NCBI RefSeq assembly: GCF_016234775.1
Contig: NZ_JACRAH010000036.1
Coordinates: forward strand, 124,001 to 188,000
Length of the DNA: 64,000 bases
Direction: 5' to 3'
Source: Aquabacterium sp.
Lineage (GTDB): Bacteria > Pseudomonadota > Gammaproteobacteria > Burkholderiales > Burkholderiaceae_C
The position numbers and the translations under genes were made by a program. The notes under the pieces are model-generated. The model had not been told where the DNA came from. It made no database searches and saw only the letters and a list, made by a program, of their open reading frames with translations. How positions within the stretch are numbered: position 1 is the stretch's first letter; each line of letters begins with the position of its first letter. Below, piece after piece: positions 50,462-59,588 of the stretch.

Positions 50462-51697
50462 CTAGCGTTTGCCGTAGCCCATCCCATCGGCCCAGACTGG
50501 GCTTAGTTTGGCGAGCAAGGATGCCGGGATGCGTGCATCGTGAGTAGCCTTGGCAAGCGTTTCGCTCATGGCTTGAGCGATGTGTCCAAGAATGACTTCC
50601 GGGCGGCCGACGCCGCATACCTGACGCCCAAAGTGGATCAGTTCCTCTTTTGTTGGGTAGGTTTTCGTGTGATGCTTGCCGCTGAATAGTTTGAGCGCCA
50701 TGGTGCGGTCTTCCAACTCTGGCCCACCGTTGTAGCGCGTGTATTTGTAGATTGCGGTGGTGACCACATCAAACATGGGGGCCAGGCGCATGTCGTCTGC
50801 GCTGGTGTAGAGCACGCCGAAGTTCTTGAGGTGCCCGTCACCATTGCGAACCATCACGCTGAAAGCCACCTGCGCGAAGAAGCGGTGCAGGCTCTCCGCT
50901 GGCAGCCTCAGGTATTGCAGTAGTTGAGCGACACGTTCGTAGCTGCCTTGGTATTTGCGATCTGACAGCACGTCACGCACACGCAAACCCAGCAGGGAAG
51001 CAACGTCCTCAAAGCCGAGGCGATCGACGCCGTCGCCATCCGGGTGGGCGATCAGATCGAAGCGATCCACGATCAGCATCTGGCCATCGTGAGACAGGTC
51101 GAATGTGGGGGTGTCGATGCCGGCTCGCTGGGCGGCGCTCAGGCAAAGAAACTCGTTGGCTGCCAAGTCCGGATAGGCGTCGCTGGCGGCCTTGACGATC
51201 AGCGAGGGGATGGGCACGGTGGGCCGATCCGGCACCATGATTTTGGGCTGCATCCCGGCAATGCCGGCGCCCGTGCTCAGGTAGGCGCGTACCAGTTCAT
51301 CGAACACGGCGGGCGAATAGCGTGTGGACAGCAGTGTTTGTCGATCAATGGTCGCGGCTCTTGGGGCTGGATCCGTATCGGGCATGGCGAAGCCCAGGCG
51401 GCCAATGGCATTGGCGCCGACCAGGGCGAGCAAGTGCATGGGCGTCAAGGGCTGCTTGGGAAACATGGCCCGCAGGCGCATGAAGAGATCGCCTTCCGGT
51501 AGGTTCTGGTCCATGACGGCAAACAGATCGCCATCCTGCCAGGTGGGGCTGCTGGATGCGGGCATCAGCAAGGCGACCGAGGCCTGATCCGGTGCGGGCG
51601 AGTTGTAGCGATACTCATAAACAGAGTGCTTCAGCAACTGGCCCGCTGCCACGCCATTGATGGCCACATTCAGTTGCCGGATCTTGTCAGGCAGCAT
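50462..51697 (-). CDS. hipA: HipA-family Ser/Thr kinase toxin
   Basis: 411-aa toxin kinase. The N-terminal subdomain (NVAINGVAAGQLLKHSVYEY, PEGDLFMRLRAMFPKQPLTP) and the kinase core are both complete. The catalytic loop is FSVMVRNGDGHLKNFGVLYT (N-x-D-x-H-x-x-N), the metal motif MRLAPMFDVVTTAIY, and NEFLCLSAAQRAGIDTPTFD and MLIVDRFDL surround the ATP site. The Gly-rich loop reads GAGIAGMQPKIMV; the Ser that is autophosphorylated in E. coli HipA (SIAG) is Gly here. The ATG at 51697 follows GAGGAC and overlaps hipB by 11 bp; ATG 51709 is an alternative. HipA phosphorylates aminoacyl-tRNA synthetases in known cases. Confidence 0.9.
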   Translation of the reverse strand: MLPDKIRQLNVAINGVAAGQLLKHSVYEYRYNSPAPDQASVALLMPASSSPTWQDGDLFAVMDQNLPEGDLFMRLRAMFPKQPLTPMHLLALVGANAIGRLGFAMPDTDPAPRAATIDRQTLLSTRYSPAVFDELVRAYLSTGAGIAGMQPKIMVPDRPTVPIPSLIVKAASDAYPDLAANEFLCLSAAQRAGIDTPTFDLSHDGQMLIVDRFDLIAHPDGDGVDRLGFEDVASLLGLRVRDVLSDRKYQGSYERVAQLLQYLRLPAESLHRFFAQVAFSVMVRNGDGHLKNFGVLYTSADDMRLAPMFDVVTTAIYKYTRYNGGPELEDRTMALKLFSGKHHTKTYPTKEELIHFGRQVCGVGRPEVILGHIAQAMSETLAKATHDARIPASLLAKLSPVWADGMGYGKR

Positions 51698-51962
51698 CGT
51701 CGTCCTCATCGGCGGCGAAGCGGGCTTGAACCTCTTGCAGCGTAGGCAGGCCGGCCGATTCCAGCCTCAGAACGAGCCCCATAGCGTTCAACACGGCCAT
51801 CAGCGAGGACACCGAGGCTTCGTCGCCGCGCTCCAGCCGGTAAACCACATCGCGCGCTTTGCCGGCGCGCTGCGCCACGGCCGTGACGGACAGCTTTGCG
51901 GCCTTCCGGCGTTGCTGCAGGGCGGTGCCGAGGTCTTTCGGTAGGCGAATTTTGTCGTCCAT
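51687..51962 (-). CDS. hipB: HipB-type XRE-family antitoxin
   Basis: 91-aa HTH repressor and antitoxin of the downstream hipA. The HTH reads LGTALQQRRKAAKLSVTAVA, QRAGKARDVVYRLERGDEAS and VSSLMAVLNAMGLVLRLESA. Start ATG 51962 (MDDKIRLPKD) is chosen over 51980 because the latter lies inside the -10 region. The promoter at 51970-51998 puts transcription start at or one base from this ATG, so the mRNA may be leaderless. The acidic tail (FAADEDDDAA) overlaps the hipA start. It would autoregulate through palindromes in the promoter such as TTATGCATAA. Confidence 0.9.
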   Translation of the reverse strand: MDDKIRLPKDLGTALQQRRKAAKLSVTAVAQRAGKARDVVYRLERGDEASVSSLMAVLNAMGLVLRLESAGLPTLQEVQARFAADEDDDAA

Positions 51963-51969
51963 GGTTGGC

Positions 51970-51998
51970 AATTTATGCATAAGTCATTAATTTGTCAA
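51970..51998 (-). promoter_or_regulatory. hipBA promoter
   Basis: On the minus strand TTGACA (51998-51993, consensus), a 17-bp spacer, then TAAATT (51975-51970). The spacer and -10 contain the perfect palindrome TTATGCATAA (51973-51982), a candidate HipB site. The -35 overlaps the stop codon of the ccdB remnant. Transcription start should fall about 51963. Confidence 0.75.
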
Positions 51999-52111
51999 TC
52001 ATGCGCGACAATTGATCGTCGTGAAGTGATCTCAACCGCTCTGTCCGCTGCGCTCTGAACGGGCCCCTTCAGCATCTTGATGGGCACGGCGGCCAAGTAT
52101 TGCGTGGTCAT
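51995..52111 (-). pseudogene. ccdB: ccdB remnant (gyrase toxin, C-terminal piece only)
   Basis: A 38-codon frame reading MTTQYLAAVPIKMLKGPVQS then AADRAVEITSRRSIVAHD. In intact CcdB about 60 residues precede a segment like this (MTT/MTQ-x-AAVP...PV), so the toxin N-terminus is gone, and the C-terminal gyrase-contact helix is also lost. It begins with the TGATG overlap on ccdA that intact ccdAB pairs show, and in the same frame the bases inside ccdA read TPAIL, matching what normally comes before MTTQ. Non-functional as a toxin by inference. The end runs into the hipBA promoter. Confidence 0.7.
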
Positions 52112-52359
52112 CAGAATGGCCGGTGTGAAGCCAGGGGCAGGCCGTTGTGCTCCACATAGGCATTCGAGCTTTCCAGCGCCTCGCGATTGGCTTCGAGCCA
52201 CAGTTCGGCGCGCTTTTCGGCCACCGCGCGCGCCAGGCCCGCTTCTGCGGCTTGGGGGACGTTGATGTTCAGTGCTTTGGCCTCTGAGAGCAGTGCTGCC
52301 CCCAACGAGACGTTGGGGGCTTTGCGTGGCTGACTGGCGGGTGCGGTTTGCGTGGGCAT
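52111..52359 (-). CDS. ccdA: CcdA-family antitoxin (orphan)
   Basis: 82-aa antitoxin. The C-terminal toxin-wrapping part is clear: ELWLEANREALESSNAYVEH then NGLPLASHRPF, matching the W-x-x-E-N-x-x-A-x-x-x-x-N-x-x-x-x-x-N-G pattern of CcdA. The N-terminal ribbon-helix-helix region (VSLGAALLSEAKALNINVPQ, AAEAGLARAVAEKR) looks intact. Start ATG 52357-52359 gives family length; there is no good ribosome site and the frame is open upstream. Its toxin gene is only a remnant, so it may persist as an anti-addiction gene against ccd plasmids or by drift. Upstream operator-like repeats remain. Confidence 0.82.
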   Translation of the reverse strand: MPTQTAPASQPRKAPNVSLGAALLSEAKALNINVPQAAEAGLARAVAEKRAELWLEANREALESSNAYVEHNGLPLASHRPF

Positions 52360-52387
52360 GGTGGGGGCGGGGCTTGGAAGCCGGTGC

Positions 52388-52427
52388 TGACAAAATTTGT
52401 CATCACCCTTAAGGGGGTGACAAATTT
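52388..52427. promoter_or_regulatory. ccdA operator region with three TGACAAA half-sites
   Basis: TGACAAA-A-TTTGTCA (52388-52402) is a perfect 15-bp palindrome; a third copy, TGACAAATTT, lies at 52418-52427. Together AAATTTGTCA and TGACAAATTT also form a larger inverted repeat enclosing CCCTTAAGGG. This fits cooperative binding of a ribbon-helix-helix antitoxin. Confidence 0.6.
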
Positions 52428-52476
52428 GGGCGCTACAGCGGACACAAGGTCGACCAAAGTGGTCCTGCCTACCCCC

Positions 52477-52488
52477 TCCCCTAGGGGA
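52477..52488. repeat. 12-bp palindrome between ccdA and pilA
   Basis: TCCCCTAGGGGA is fully self-complementary. It lies about 40 bp upstream of the sigma-54 promoter of pilA; a possible activator (PilR-like) or end-of-transcript element. No other support. Confidence 0.3.
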
Positions 52489-52527
52489 AATCGCCAACTA
52501 AATCACGTTTTTTCGGGCAATGAAAGC

Positions 52528-52543
52528 TGGCATGTTGCCTGCC
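52528..52543 (+). promoter_or_regulatory. Sigma-54 promoter of the pilin gene
   Basis: TGGCATG-TTGC-CTGCC has the GG-N10-GC spacing required by RpoN (consensus TGGCACG-N4-TTGCW). Pilin genes are commonly RpoN/PilSR controlled. Transcription start would be about 52555, 70 bp before the pilA ATG. Confidence 0.65.
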
Positions 52544-52624
52544 TAATAGAAGACGTGGCTCCCGAAAGCGTGGGGCCGGTCAAAGGCAAGTTTTCTTAGC
52601 GGGTCGCGGCCCAAGGAGTTGATC

Positions 52625-53104
52625 ATGCGAGTGATGAAGCAAGTGCAAAAGGGTTTCACCCTGATCGAACTGATGATCGTTGTGGCGATCATTGGTATTT
52701 TGGCTGCGGTGGCGCTGCCTGCGTATCAAGATTACACGCTGCGTGCCAAAATGAGCGAGGTGATTGGCTTCGCTGCAGCGGCCAAGACATCTGTTGGAGA
52801 ATGCCTGCTCTCCGCTGAGAATGAGACGAATTGTAACTCAAATGCGGAAACGGGATTGGATACAGCGACGGCCATCACCAGTACTTACGTTGAAAGCGTG
52901 ACTGTAGGTGGCGGTGGTGCCGCAGGCACGCCAGTGACAATTGGTGTGGCAGTGCGTGGAACAGGCAATTCAACCTTGGATGCTGGTACCATTACTTTTA
53001 CCGGTAGCAAGGGAACTAACGGGATCACGTGGGCTTGCACAGTTAGCAACGCGAATATCTCTAAGTATGTGCCCGCAAACTGCCGTGGTACTGGTGCAAC
53101 CTGA
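52625..53104 (+). CDS. pilA: Type IV pilin major subunit (PilA)
   Basis: 159-aa prepilin. A short basic leader [10 protein letters not shown] ends in the PilD cleavage site G|FTLIELM, with Glu5 in place, followed by [20 protein letters not shown]. The globular head has four Cys (GECLL, TNCNS, WACT, ANCR) and Gly/Ser/Thr-rich loops ([14 protein letters not shown]). AAGGAG lies upstream of ATG 52625. The start of the head, [20 protein letters not shown], is typical of betaproteobacterial pilins. Two glycan-handling genes follow on the opposite strand, so the pilin may be glycosylated; the Ser/Thr-rich loops offer sites. Confidence 0.93.
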   Translation: MRVMKQVQKGFTLIELMIVVAIIGILAAVALPAYQDYTLRAKMSEVIGFAAAAKTSVGECLLSAENETNCNSNAETGLDTATAITSTYVESVTVGGGGAAGTPVTIGVAVRGTGNSTLDAGTITFTGSKGTNGITWACTVSNANISKYVPANCRGTGAT

Positions 53105-53481
53105 TAAGCTTGAGCGAGTTTGGGGTGTCTTGTTGAGATGCCCCGCAAAATGCCCATCATGCACTTGCTGATGGGCATTTTGCTTTGTGTGCTAGCTTGG
53201 GCGAGCTGTACTGGGTGCAAGGCCTGCCGTGAGTTGACATAGCGATCGAAGTGATGCTCAACTGCATGAGGGTTGCAGTGGGAGGGTGGGTCCGTCCTTC
53301 CACGGTAACCCTCAATATTCACGGGAATTCTGCCGCCGGAGTTTGATCTCAAGCGAGCGGGCGCAGTGCGCAATGAGCTCGAGTGTGATTTCTTCAGCGA
53401 CTGTGTCTGAGGTCGCTCTTGAGCGTTCGGGCGTTGGGTTTGAAGAATAGATGGCAGCGATGCGTTCGATCTGGTTGTGCC
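53105..53481. other. Intergenic stretch after pilA (377 bp)
   Basis: Contains the pilA terminator (53145-53190). The remainder has no convincing gene. A minus-strand open frame (53312-53587, ending QNSREY) overlaps the end of the glycosyltransferase gene in another frame; it has no start signal or recognisable family, so it is not called. Confidence 0.5.
53145..53190 (+). terminator. Intrinsic terminator of pilA
   Basis: GCAAAATGCCCATCA (53145-53159) pairs perfectly over 15 bp with TGATGGGCATTTTGC (53169-53183), 9-nt loop, then TTTGTGT. Very stable and possibly bidirectional. Confidence 0.85.
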
Positions 53482-54834
53482 TTATGTCGACACGGCCTTG
53501 TGAGGGCGTTTTGAACTCTGGCACGCCAAGTAGAAGGATGTCGTGAATATGGCAAGGAGCGCATAAGTGTACAGGGGGCCATGCCATAGCCAGGCTGTGG
53601 CGTTGTTCATGTCTGAGGCTCTCTCTAGCTCTCTGGGGATTGCGGTTATGGCAATTGCACTTATTGCCGTGATGGTTGCAATGTCTTTTTTATTGCTGTT
53701 ATGAGCATGGTGCCATGCCGGAAATAAGCTCAGGGTGAGTAGTGGGAAGTAATATATCCATCCAAGAGGTGATATTAAGATGAGTGCAGGAATGGTGAGT
53801 GCGTATACATGGGCTGCGCGCTCTGCGTGCCCTAGTGGTTTGGTTTGCTTGATGGCCCCAAAAAGCATAAAAATGATGAGCAGGGAGAAAAATGTGGTTG
53901 CCGCATCTCCTAACAAGGGGGGGTGCAACCAGGGGGGGTTTTCAGCGCCACCAAATATTCTTGCAAAAAATCCAGTGAGCGACGCGTTCCAATTTGACGT
54001 CGTCCATGTTATATCGCGCAGAGCAAGTGCGTAGTCGGCATGTACGGGGCCGCCAAGCCACAGAAGGCCTGCGAATGAGATGACGCATGTGGTCGAGATA
54101 AGGGATGCGGCGGCTCGTGGCTTTCTTGATGCCAGTAGGCTAACTATAAAAAGAGCAAAGATCGGCTTGAAGGCAGTTGCAATGCCTAACCAGGCGCCAG
54201 CTCTGAGCGGCTGATTTCTTTCCAGTGCAAGCCAGCTTAGGGTTAGGGGTAGTAGTAAAAAGAGCGTTACCTGGCCGTAGGCAAAGTTGCAGTAAGTTGG
54301 GTAATACAGAAATAAAGCAATGCAGAGCCAGGCGGTTTTCTTTAGATGCGACGCCTTAGAGGTGGTGTGTCTCTTCCCGAGCAGCCACATAGCGAAGATG
54401 CCACTTATCGTCGAGAGGGATGCCCATATCCACCACGCCAACTTGAACGGCACGCTGGAGAGCGGCAGTATCACCAGTCCAAAAATGGGTGGATTAAGAT
54501 TGGGGTGCAAGCACGAGGATGATGGGTTAAATGATTTGATGTCATTTTCGTTCACTGGTTTTTGGTTTTGTAGCTGAGTCCAGCGGTTTTTTTCTTCGCA
54601 GGGATCCCCCTTGTTTAATCTGGGCGGTAATTTCCAGTAGGGGCTTTCTCCCGTTTTTAGTCGTTCGGCTGATAAATAGAATTTATAAAAATCCGTTGCG
54701 GTAGGATCTTCCGTGTAGATTTTTCCGGTGGCAATGTAAGCGGCCATTATCGTGATTGATGTGATTGCGATCGCCATCCACGAGAGCAGTTCTTGCCATT
54801 TGTTTGCGAGCGATTTTGGTGCCTTTGTACTCAT
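53482..54834 (-). CDS. GT87/DUF2029-type membrane glycosyltransferase
   Basis: 450-aa polytopic protein with about ten helices. The N-terminal loop has TDFYKFYLSAERLKTGESPY, the acidic pattern (D-F-x-x-F/Y) typical of polyprenyl-phosphate-sugar dependent GT87/DUF2029 enzymes. NLNPPIFGLVILPLSS (the NP-P pattern) follows and then a long hydrophobic core with FAYGQVTLFLLLPLTL and GIATAFKPIFALFI, both familiar in the family. Composition is AT-rich and codon use differs from neighbours (TCG/AAT/ATA common), suggesting recent transfer. It starts 23 bp after the ligase gene. It may build or attach the pilin glycan. Confidence 0.8.
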   Translation of the reverse strand: MSTKAPKSLANKWQELLSWMAIAITSITIMAAYIATGKIYTEDPTATDFYKFYLSAERLKTGESPYWKLPPRLNKGDPCEEKNRWTQLQNQKPVNENDIKSFNPSSSCLHPNLNPPIFGLVILPLSSVPFKLAWWIWASLSTISGIFAMWLLGKRHTTSKASHLKKTAWLCIALFLYYPTYCNFAYGQVTLFLLLPLTLSWLALERNQPLRAGAWLGIATAFKPIFALFIVSLLASRKPRAAASLISTTCVISFAGLLWLGGPVHADYALALRDITWTTSNWNASLTGFFARIFGGAENPPWLHPPLLGDAATTFFSLLIIFMLFGAIKQTKPLGHAERAAHVYALTIPALILISPLGWIYYFPLLTLSLFPAWHHAHNSNKKDIATITAISAIAITAIPRELERASDMNNATAWLWHGPLYTYALLAIFTTSFYLACQSSKRPHKAVST

Positions 54835-54857
54835 GTGCGGCTTGTCTTGTGTTTATT

Positions 54858-56072
54858 TTAATTCGGCCCGATGTGTCGTTGTTTTTTTATGATTGCCAGT
54901 GCGATTCCGAAGCAACAGCTCGCATTTGCCCATGTGCAGTTCCAGTGTGTGAACGAATCGGTCATGAATGCCGTCATGTAAATTGTGGCGAGTACGAGCA
55001 TCCAAGTGACTGTGTCATGGTGGGCTGAGTTTTTTTCTTCGATTTTTACTTGGCTTGCAATAATAGCCAGTGCTATCCATGACGCGATGAAGGCCATGGA
55101 TGCTGGAATGCCTCTTGAAATCGCTATTTGTAAGTAGTCATTATGAAGATGGCGCATAGATGTGATCGAGGATTTTGGGCGGCCCCAATCTCTCCATCTG
55201 TCATTAAATTGCAAATCAAGTTGATGGGAGCCTTTCCCAAGAAGTGGATTATCCAGGATGTGTTCGGTCGACCACCTGATGGCATCTGTGCGTTCGCCAA
55301 GTGATGTTCTGTATTGGCTGTTACTATATTTTATGACGTCAGTTTGAACTGTTTGCAACTTGGTTGATAGTGTGATTGTCCAAATAATAATTAAAGGTAG
55401 GCTAAGGGCGATGGTTCTTGATGCATCTCTTGGTTTCCTTATGACGTAGGTTGTGAGGCCTGTTAGGAATGTTAGTAGGGCTGTTTTTGCCAGGGTGCAT
55501 ATTGCCGCAGCGATTCCTATGGCTATTAGGGCCGGGTGGCTCCTGGTTAGTGCGCTGGGGCTGGATTTTTTCTTGGTTGCGCATAAAATGCAAAGCATCG
55601 CTAGCAGCATTGGACCATTCATAACGTTGAATGAAAATCCGCCTGGCCGCTCATGCTTTTCTATTGCTAGTTGCCATATGATGAGAATTGATGCGCTAAT
55701 GGTTGCGGTTGCAATTGTGATATAGATAGCGATTGTGTTTTTCTTTGTTGTGGATTCAAATAGTGAGGCGATCGGTAGCCAGAGGATTGGTATGAATATG
55801 GATTCATACTCTGATTTGGTGCATGCGTGCGATAGGCAGCCGGAAAAAAGTAGCGTAGATAGGCCTATTGAGGTGGCTGTTATAAAGCGGTTCAATAGTG
55901 CGATACGCACTGTGGTGGCTCTTCCTTCCTGGGAGGTCAGGATGAGTATCCAAGGGAGCAACACGGTCGCGTTAGTCCATAAGGCATTGCGGTCTGCGAG
56001 CAGCAATAAAAACAGGTTGAGGTGGAACGCAAATCGAACGATCAATCCTTTTGTGTTGAGTGCTGTTTGCAT
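54858..56072 (-). CDS. O-antigen-ligase / Wzy_C-type membrane protein (candidate pilin oligosaccharyltransferase)
   Basis: 404-aa protein with about ten helices and one large periplasmic loop. The loop holds [36 protein letters not shown] and [20 protein letters not shown]; the R-x-HNDYLQ-type motif is the catalytic signature of Wzy_C proteins (WaaL, PilO/TfpO, PglL). Location next to pilA favours a pilin glycosyl transfer role like TfpO, though O-antigen ligation or polymerisation remain possible. AT-rich like its neighbour. ATG 56072 follows GGGAC. The opposite frame here is a shadow of the transketolase extension. Confidence 0.82.
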   Translation of the reverse strand: MQTALNTKGLIVRFAFHLNLFLLLLADRNALWTNATVLLPWILILTSQEGRATTVRIALLNRFITATSIGLSTLLFSGCLSHACTKSEYESIFIPILWLPIASLFESTTKKNTIAIYITIATATISASILIIWQLAIEKHERPGGFSFNVMNGPMLLAMLCILCATKKKSSPSALTRSHPALIAIGIAAAICTLAKTALLTFLTGLTTYVIRKPRDASRTIALSLPLIIIWTITLSTKLQTVQTDVIKYSNSQYRTSLGERTDAIRWSTEHILDNPLLGKGSHQLDLQFNDRWRDWGRPKSSITSMRHLHNDYLQIAISRGIPASMAFIASWIALAIIASQVKIEEKNSAHHDTVTWMLVLATIYMTAFMTDSFTHWNCTWANASCCFGIALAIIKKQRHIGPN

Positions 56073-56286
56073 TGAGATGTCCCGTTCCGTTGTGGCGATG
56101 AGTGCACATGGTCATTGCTTAGCACGAGATAGCTCAGTGGCAAATCATGTTCGACTGTGCTCGGTACTGTTGCTCAGTGCACCACAAGTGCTTTGCATTG
56201 TGCCGATCATTCAGGCGGTGCGGTGTTTGGATCTTGCCTCTGCGCGTTTTAGAATCCCAGTTTCCCGCGACCCACCAACCCACAAC

Positions 56287-58332
56287 ATGTCCAACTCCAC
56301 CAAGAACATCACAGCCATGGCCAATGCCATCCGTGCCCTTGCCATGGATGCTGTCCAGCAAGCCAATTCCGGTCACCCTGGCGCCCCGATGGGCATGGCC
56401 GATATGGCAGTGGCGTTGTGGAGTCGCCATCTGCGTCACCATCCTGCGCAGCCTCAGTGGGCTGACCGCGACCGCTTCGTGCTGTCCAACGGTCACGCGT
56501 CGATGCTGATCTATTCGCTGCTGCATCTCTCGGGCTACGACCTGTCGATCGATGATCTGAAGGCCTTCCGCCAGATGCACAGCAAGACGCCCGGTCACCC
56601 CGAAGTGGGCATCACCGCTGGCGTTGAAACCACCACCGGCCCGCTGGGGCAGGGCATCACCAATGCCGTGGGCTTTGCCCTGGCCGAGAAGATGCTGGCT
56701 GCCGAGTTCAACCGCGAAGGCCACAACATCGTCAACCACCACACCTATGTGTTCATGGGTGACGGTTGCCTGATGGAGGGCATCAGCCACGAAGCCGCCG
56801 CGCTGGCTGGCGCCTGGAAGCTGGGCAAGCTGGTTGCCTTGTACGACGACAACGGCATCTCGATCGACGGTCAGGTGGCCCCCTGGTTCGTGGATGACAC
56901 GCCCAAGCGTTTCGAGGCCTATGGCTGGAACGTGATCGGCCCCGTGGACGGCCACGATGTGGACGCCGTGGATGGCGCCATCGAGAAGGCCAAGATGAGC
57001 ACCGACAAGCCCACGCTGATCGTGTGCAAGACGGCCATCGGCCATGGCTCGCCCAACCGCGCCAACACGGCCAAGGCCCACGGCGAGCCTCTGGGTGGCG
57101 ATGAAATCAAGCTGACCCGTGAAAACCTGGGGTGGGCGCACGACGCTTTCGTGATCCCCGAAGAGGTCTATGGCGACTGGAATGCCAAGGCTGACGGCGA
57201 GCTGCTGGTCAATGACTGGAACACGCGCTTCGACGCCTACAAGGCCGCCTTCCCCGAGCTGGCATCCGAGTTCACACGCCGCATGGCTGGCGACCTGCCT
57301 GCCAACTTCGCCGAGATCTGCGTGCAGGCCGTGGCTTCTGCGCACGACAAGGCCGAGACCGTGGCCAGCCGCAAGGCCAGCCAGATCGCTCTGGAGTTCT
57401 TCACGGCTGCCGTGCCTGAAATGCTGGGTGGCTCTGCCGACCTGACCGGCTCCAACCTGACCAATACCAAGAGCACGCCCGCTTTCCGCGTGGATGACGA
57501 AGGCGCTGTGGTCAAGACCGAAGGCAAGCCTGGCCGCCACATCAACTACGGTGTGCGCGAGTTCGGCATGGCCGCGATCATGAACGGTGTGGCCCTGCAT
57601 GGCGGCTACATCCCCTACGCCGGCACCTTCCTGACCTTCTCGGACTACAGCCGCAACGCCATCCGCATGGCCGCGTTGATGAAGCAGCGCGTGATCCATG
57701 TGTTCACGCACGATTCCATCGGTCTGGGCGAAGACGGCCCGACTCACCAGTCGGTCGAGCACGCTGCCAGCTTGCGCCTGATCCCTGGTCTGGACGTGTG
57801 GCGTCCTGCCGATACGACGGAAACAGCCGTGGCCTGGTCCATCGCGCTGGCCAACAAGAACCGCCCCTCGGCGCTGTTGCTGTCGCGTCAGAACCTGCCA
57901 TACGCACCCAAGCAGGATGCGGATGTCATCACGCAAGGCGCGTATGTTCTGGCTGAACCCTCAGAGGTGGGGTTGAAGAAAAAGGCGGTTGCCGTGATCA
58001 TCGCGACCGGTTCTGAAGTGCAACTGGCGCTGCATGCCCAGGCCGAGTTGGCCAAGCTGGCCATCCCGGTGCGCGTGGTGTCCATGCCCTCGAACACCGT
58101 GTTCGATCGTCAATCGGTCGAGTACAAGAAGTCGGTGCTGCCTGCCAACCTGCCGCGCATCGCGGTCGAGGCCGGCGTGACGGACGGCTGGTGGAAGTAC
58201 GGCTGCGCCGCCGTGGTGGGCATCGACACCTATGGCGAATCTGCGCCTGCTGGCGTGCTGTTCAAGCACTTCGGCTTCACCACCGAGAACGTGGTGGCGA
58301 CGGTTCGCAAGGTGCTGCAGCTCAAGAAGTAA
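56287..58332 (+). CDS. tkt: Transketolase
   Basis: 681-aa thiamine-diphosphate enzyme of the non-oxidative pentose-phosphate pathway. [20 protein letters not shown] and [20 protein letters not shown] are the N-terminal signature, [20 protein letters not shown] the TPP/Mg motif (GDG...), and DNGISIDG follows. Later [20 protein letters not shown] is the transketolase signature 2. The start is ATG 56287 (MSNSTKNIT); the same frame is open for 184 codons upstream but through AT-rich sequence belonging to the divergent ligase gene. gapA follows 77 bp later, a common Burkholderiales carbon-metabolism arrangement. Confidence 0.96.
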   Translation: MSNSTKNITAMANAIRALAMDAVQQANSGHPGAPMGMADMAVALWSRHLRHHPAQPQWADRDRFVLSNGHASMLIYSLLHLSGYDLSIDDLKAFRQMHSKTPGHPEVGITAGVETTTGPLGQGITNAVGFALAEKMLAAEFNREGHNIVNHHTYVFMGDGCLMEGISHEAAALAGAWKLGKLVALYDDNGISIDGQVAPWFVDDTPKRFEAYGWNVIGPVDGHDVDAVDGAIEKAKMSTDKPTLIVCKTAIGHGSPNRANTAKAHGEPLGGDEIKLTRENLGWAHDAFVIPEEVYGDWNAKADGELLVNDWNTRFDAYKAAFPELASEFTRRMAGDLPANFAEICVQAVASAHDKAETVASRKASQIALEFFTAAVPEMLGGSADLTGSNLTNTKSTPAFRVDDEGAVVKTEGKPGRHINYGVREFGMAAIMNGVALHGGYIPYAGTFLTFSDYSRNAIRMAALMKQRVIHVFTHDSIGLGEDGPTHQSVEHAASLRLIPGLDVWRPADTTETAVAWSIALANKNRPSALLLSRQNLPYAPKQDADVITQGAYVLAEPSEVGLKKKAVAVIIATGSEVQLALHAQAELAKLAIPVRVVSMPSNTVFDRQSVEYKKSVLPANLPRIAVEAGVTDGWWKYGCAAVVGIDTYGESAPAGVLFKHFGFTTENVVATVRKVLQLKK

Positions 58333-58382
58333 GTCAAGGCTTTGCCGGGCGCCTTCCGGCAAAGTTTCAGTTTCAGTTTTAG

Positions 58383-59408
<1,026 letters not shown>

Positions 59409-59435
59409 GCGCTGGCGGCACTTTCATCAAGTGAC

Positions 59436-59465
59436 AAAAGACCTCTTCGGAGGTCTTTTTGTTTG
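59436..59465 (+). terminator. Intrinsic terminator of gapA
   Basis: AAAAGACCTC-TTCG-GAGGTCTTTT (10-bp stem, UUCG loop) followed by TGTTTG, 27 bp after the gapA stop. Confidence 0.9.
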
Positions 59466-59588
59466 ATCTGCGTACAAGTTTTTTGTGCGCAATTGTCACC
59501 AGCTTCGAATTGGTGCATCTGTCGTGACGCCTGCAAGACATAATCGCCGCTCCTTTTGGATCATGGCTCTTGCAGGACAACACCCTTG

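Noticed and set aside
53312..53587. 91-codon minus-strand frame overlapping the GT87 gene end
   Set aside because: Different frame from the glycosyltransferase, no ribosome site and no recognisable family; possibly a decayed tail but unsupported.
55735..56286. 184-codon in-frame extension upstream of transketolase
   Set aside because: It crosses the promoter and the opposite-strand ligase gene; translated sequence lacks any transketolase similarity before MSNSTKNIT.
56134..57936. 600-codon minus-strand frame opposite transketolase
   Set aside because: Antisense of a well-conserved enzyme; no homologous features.
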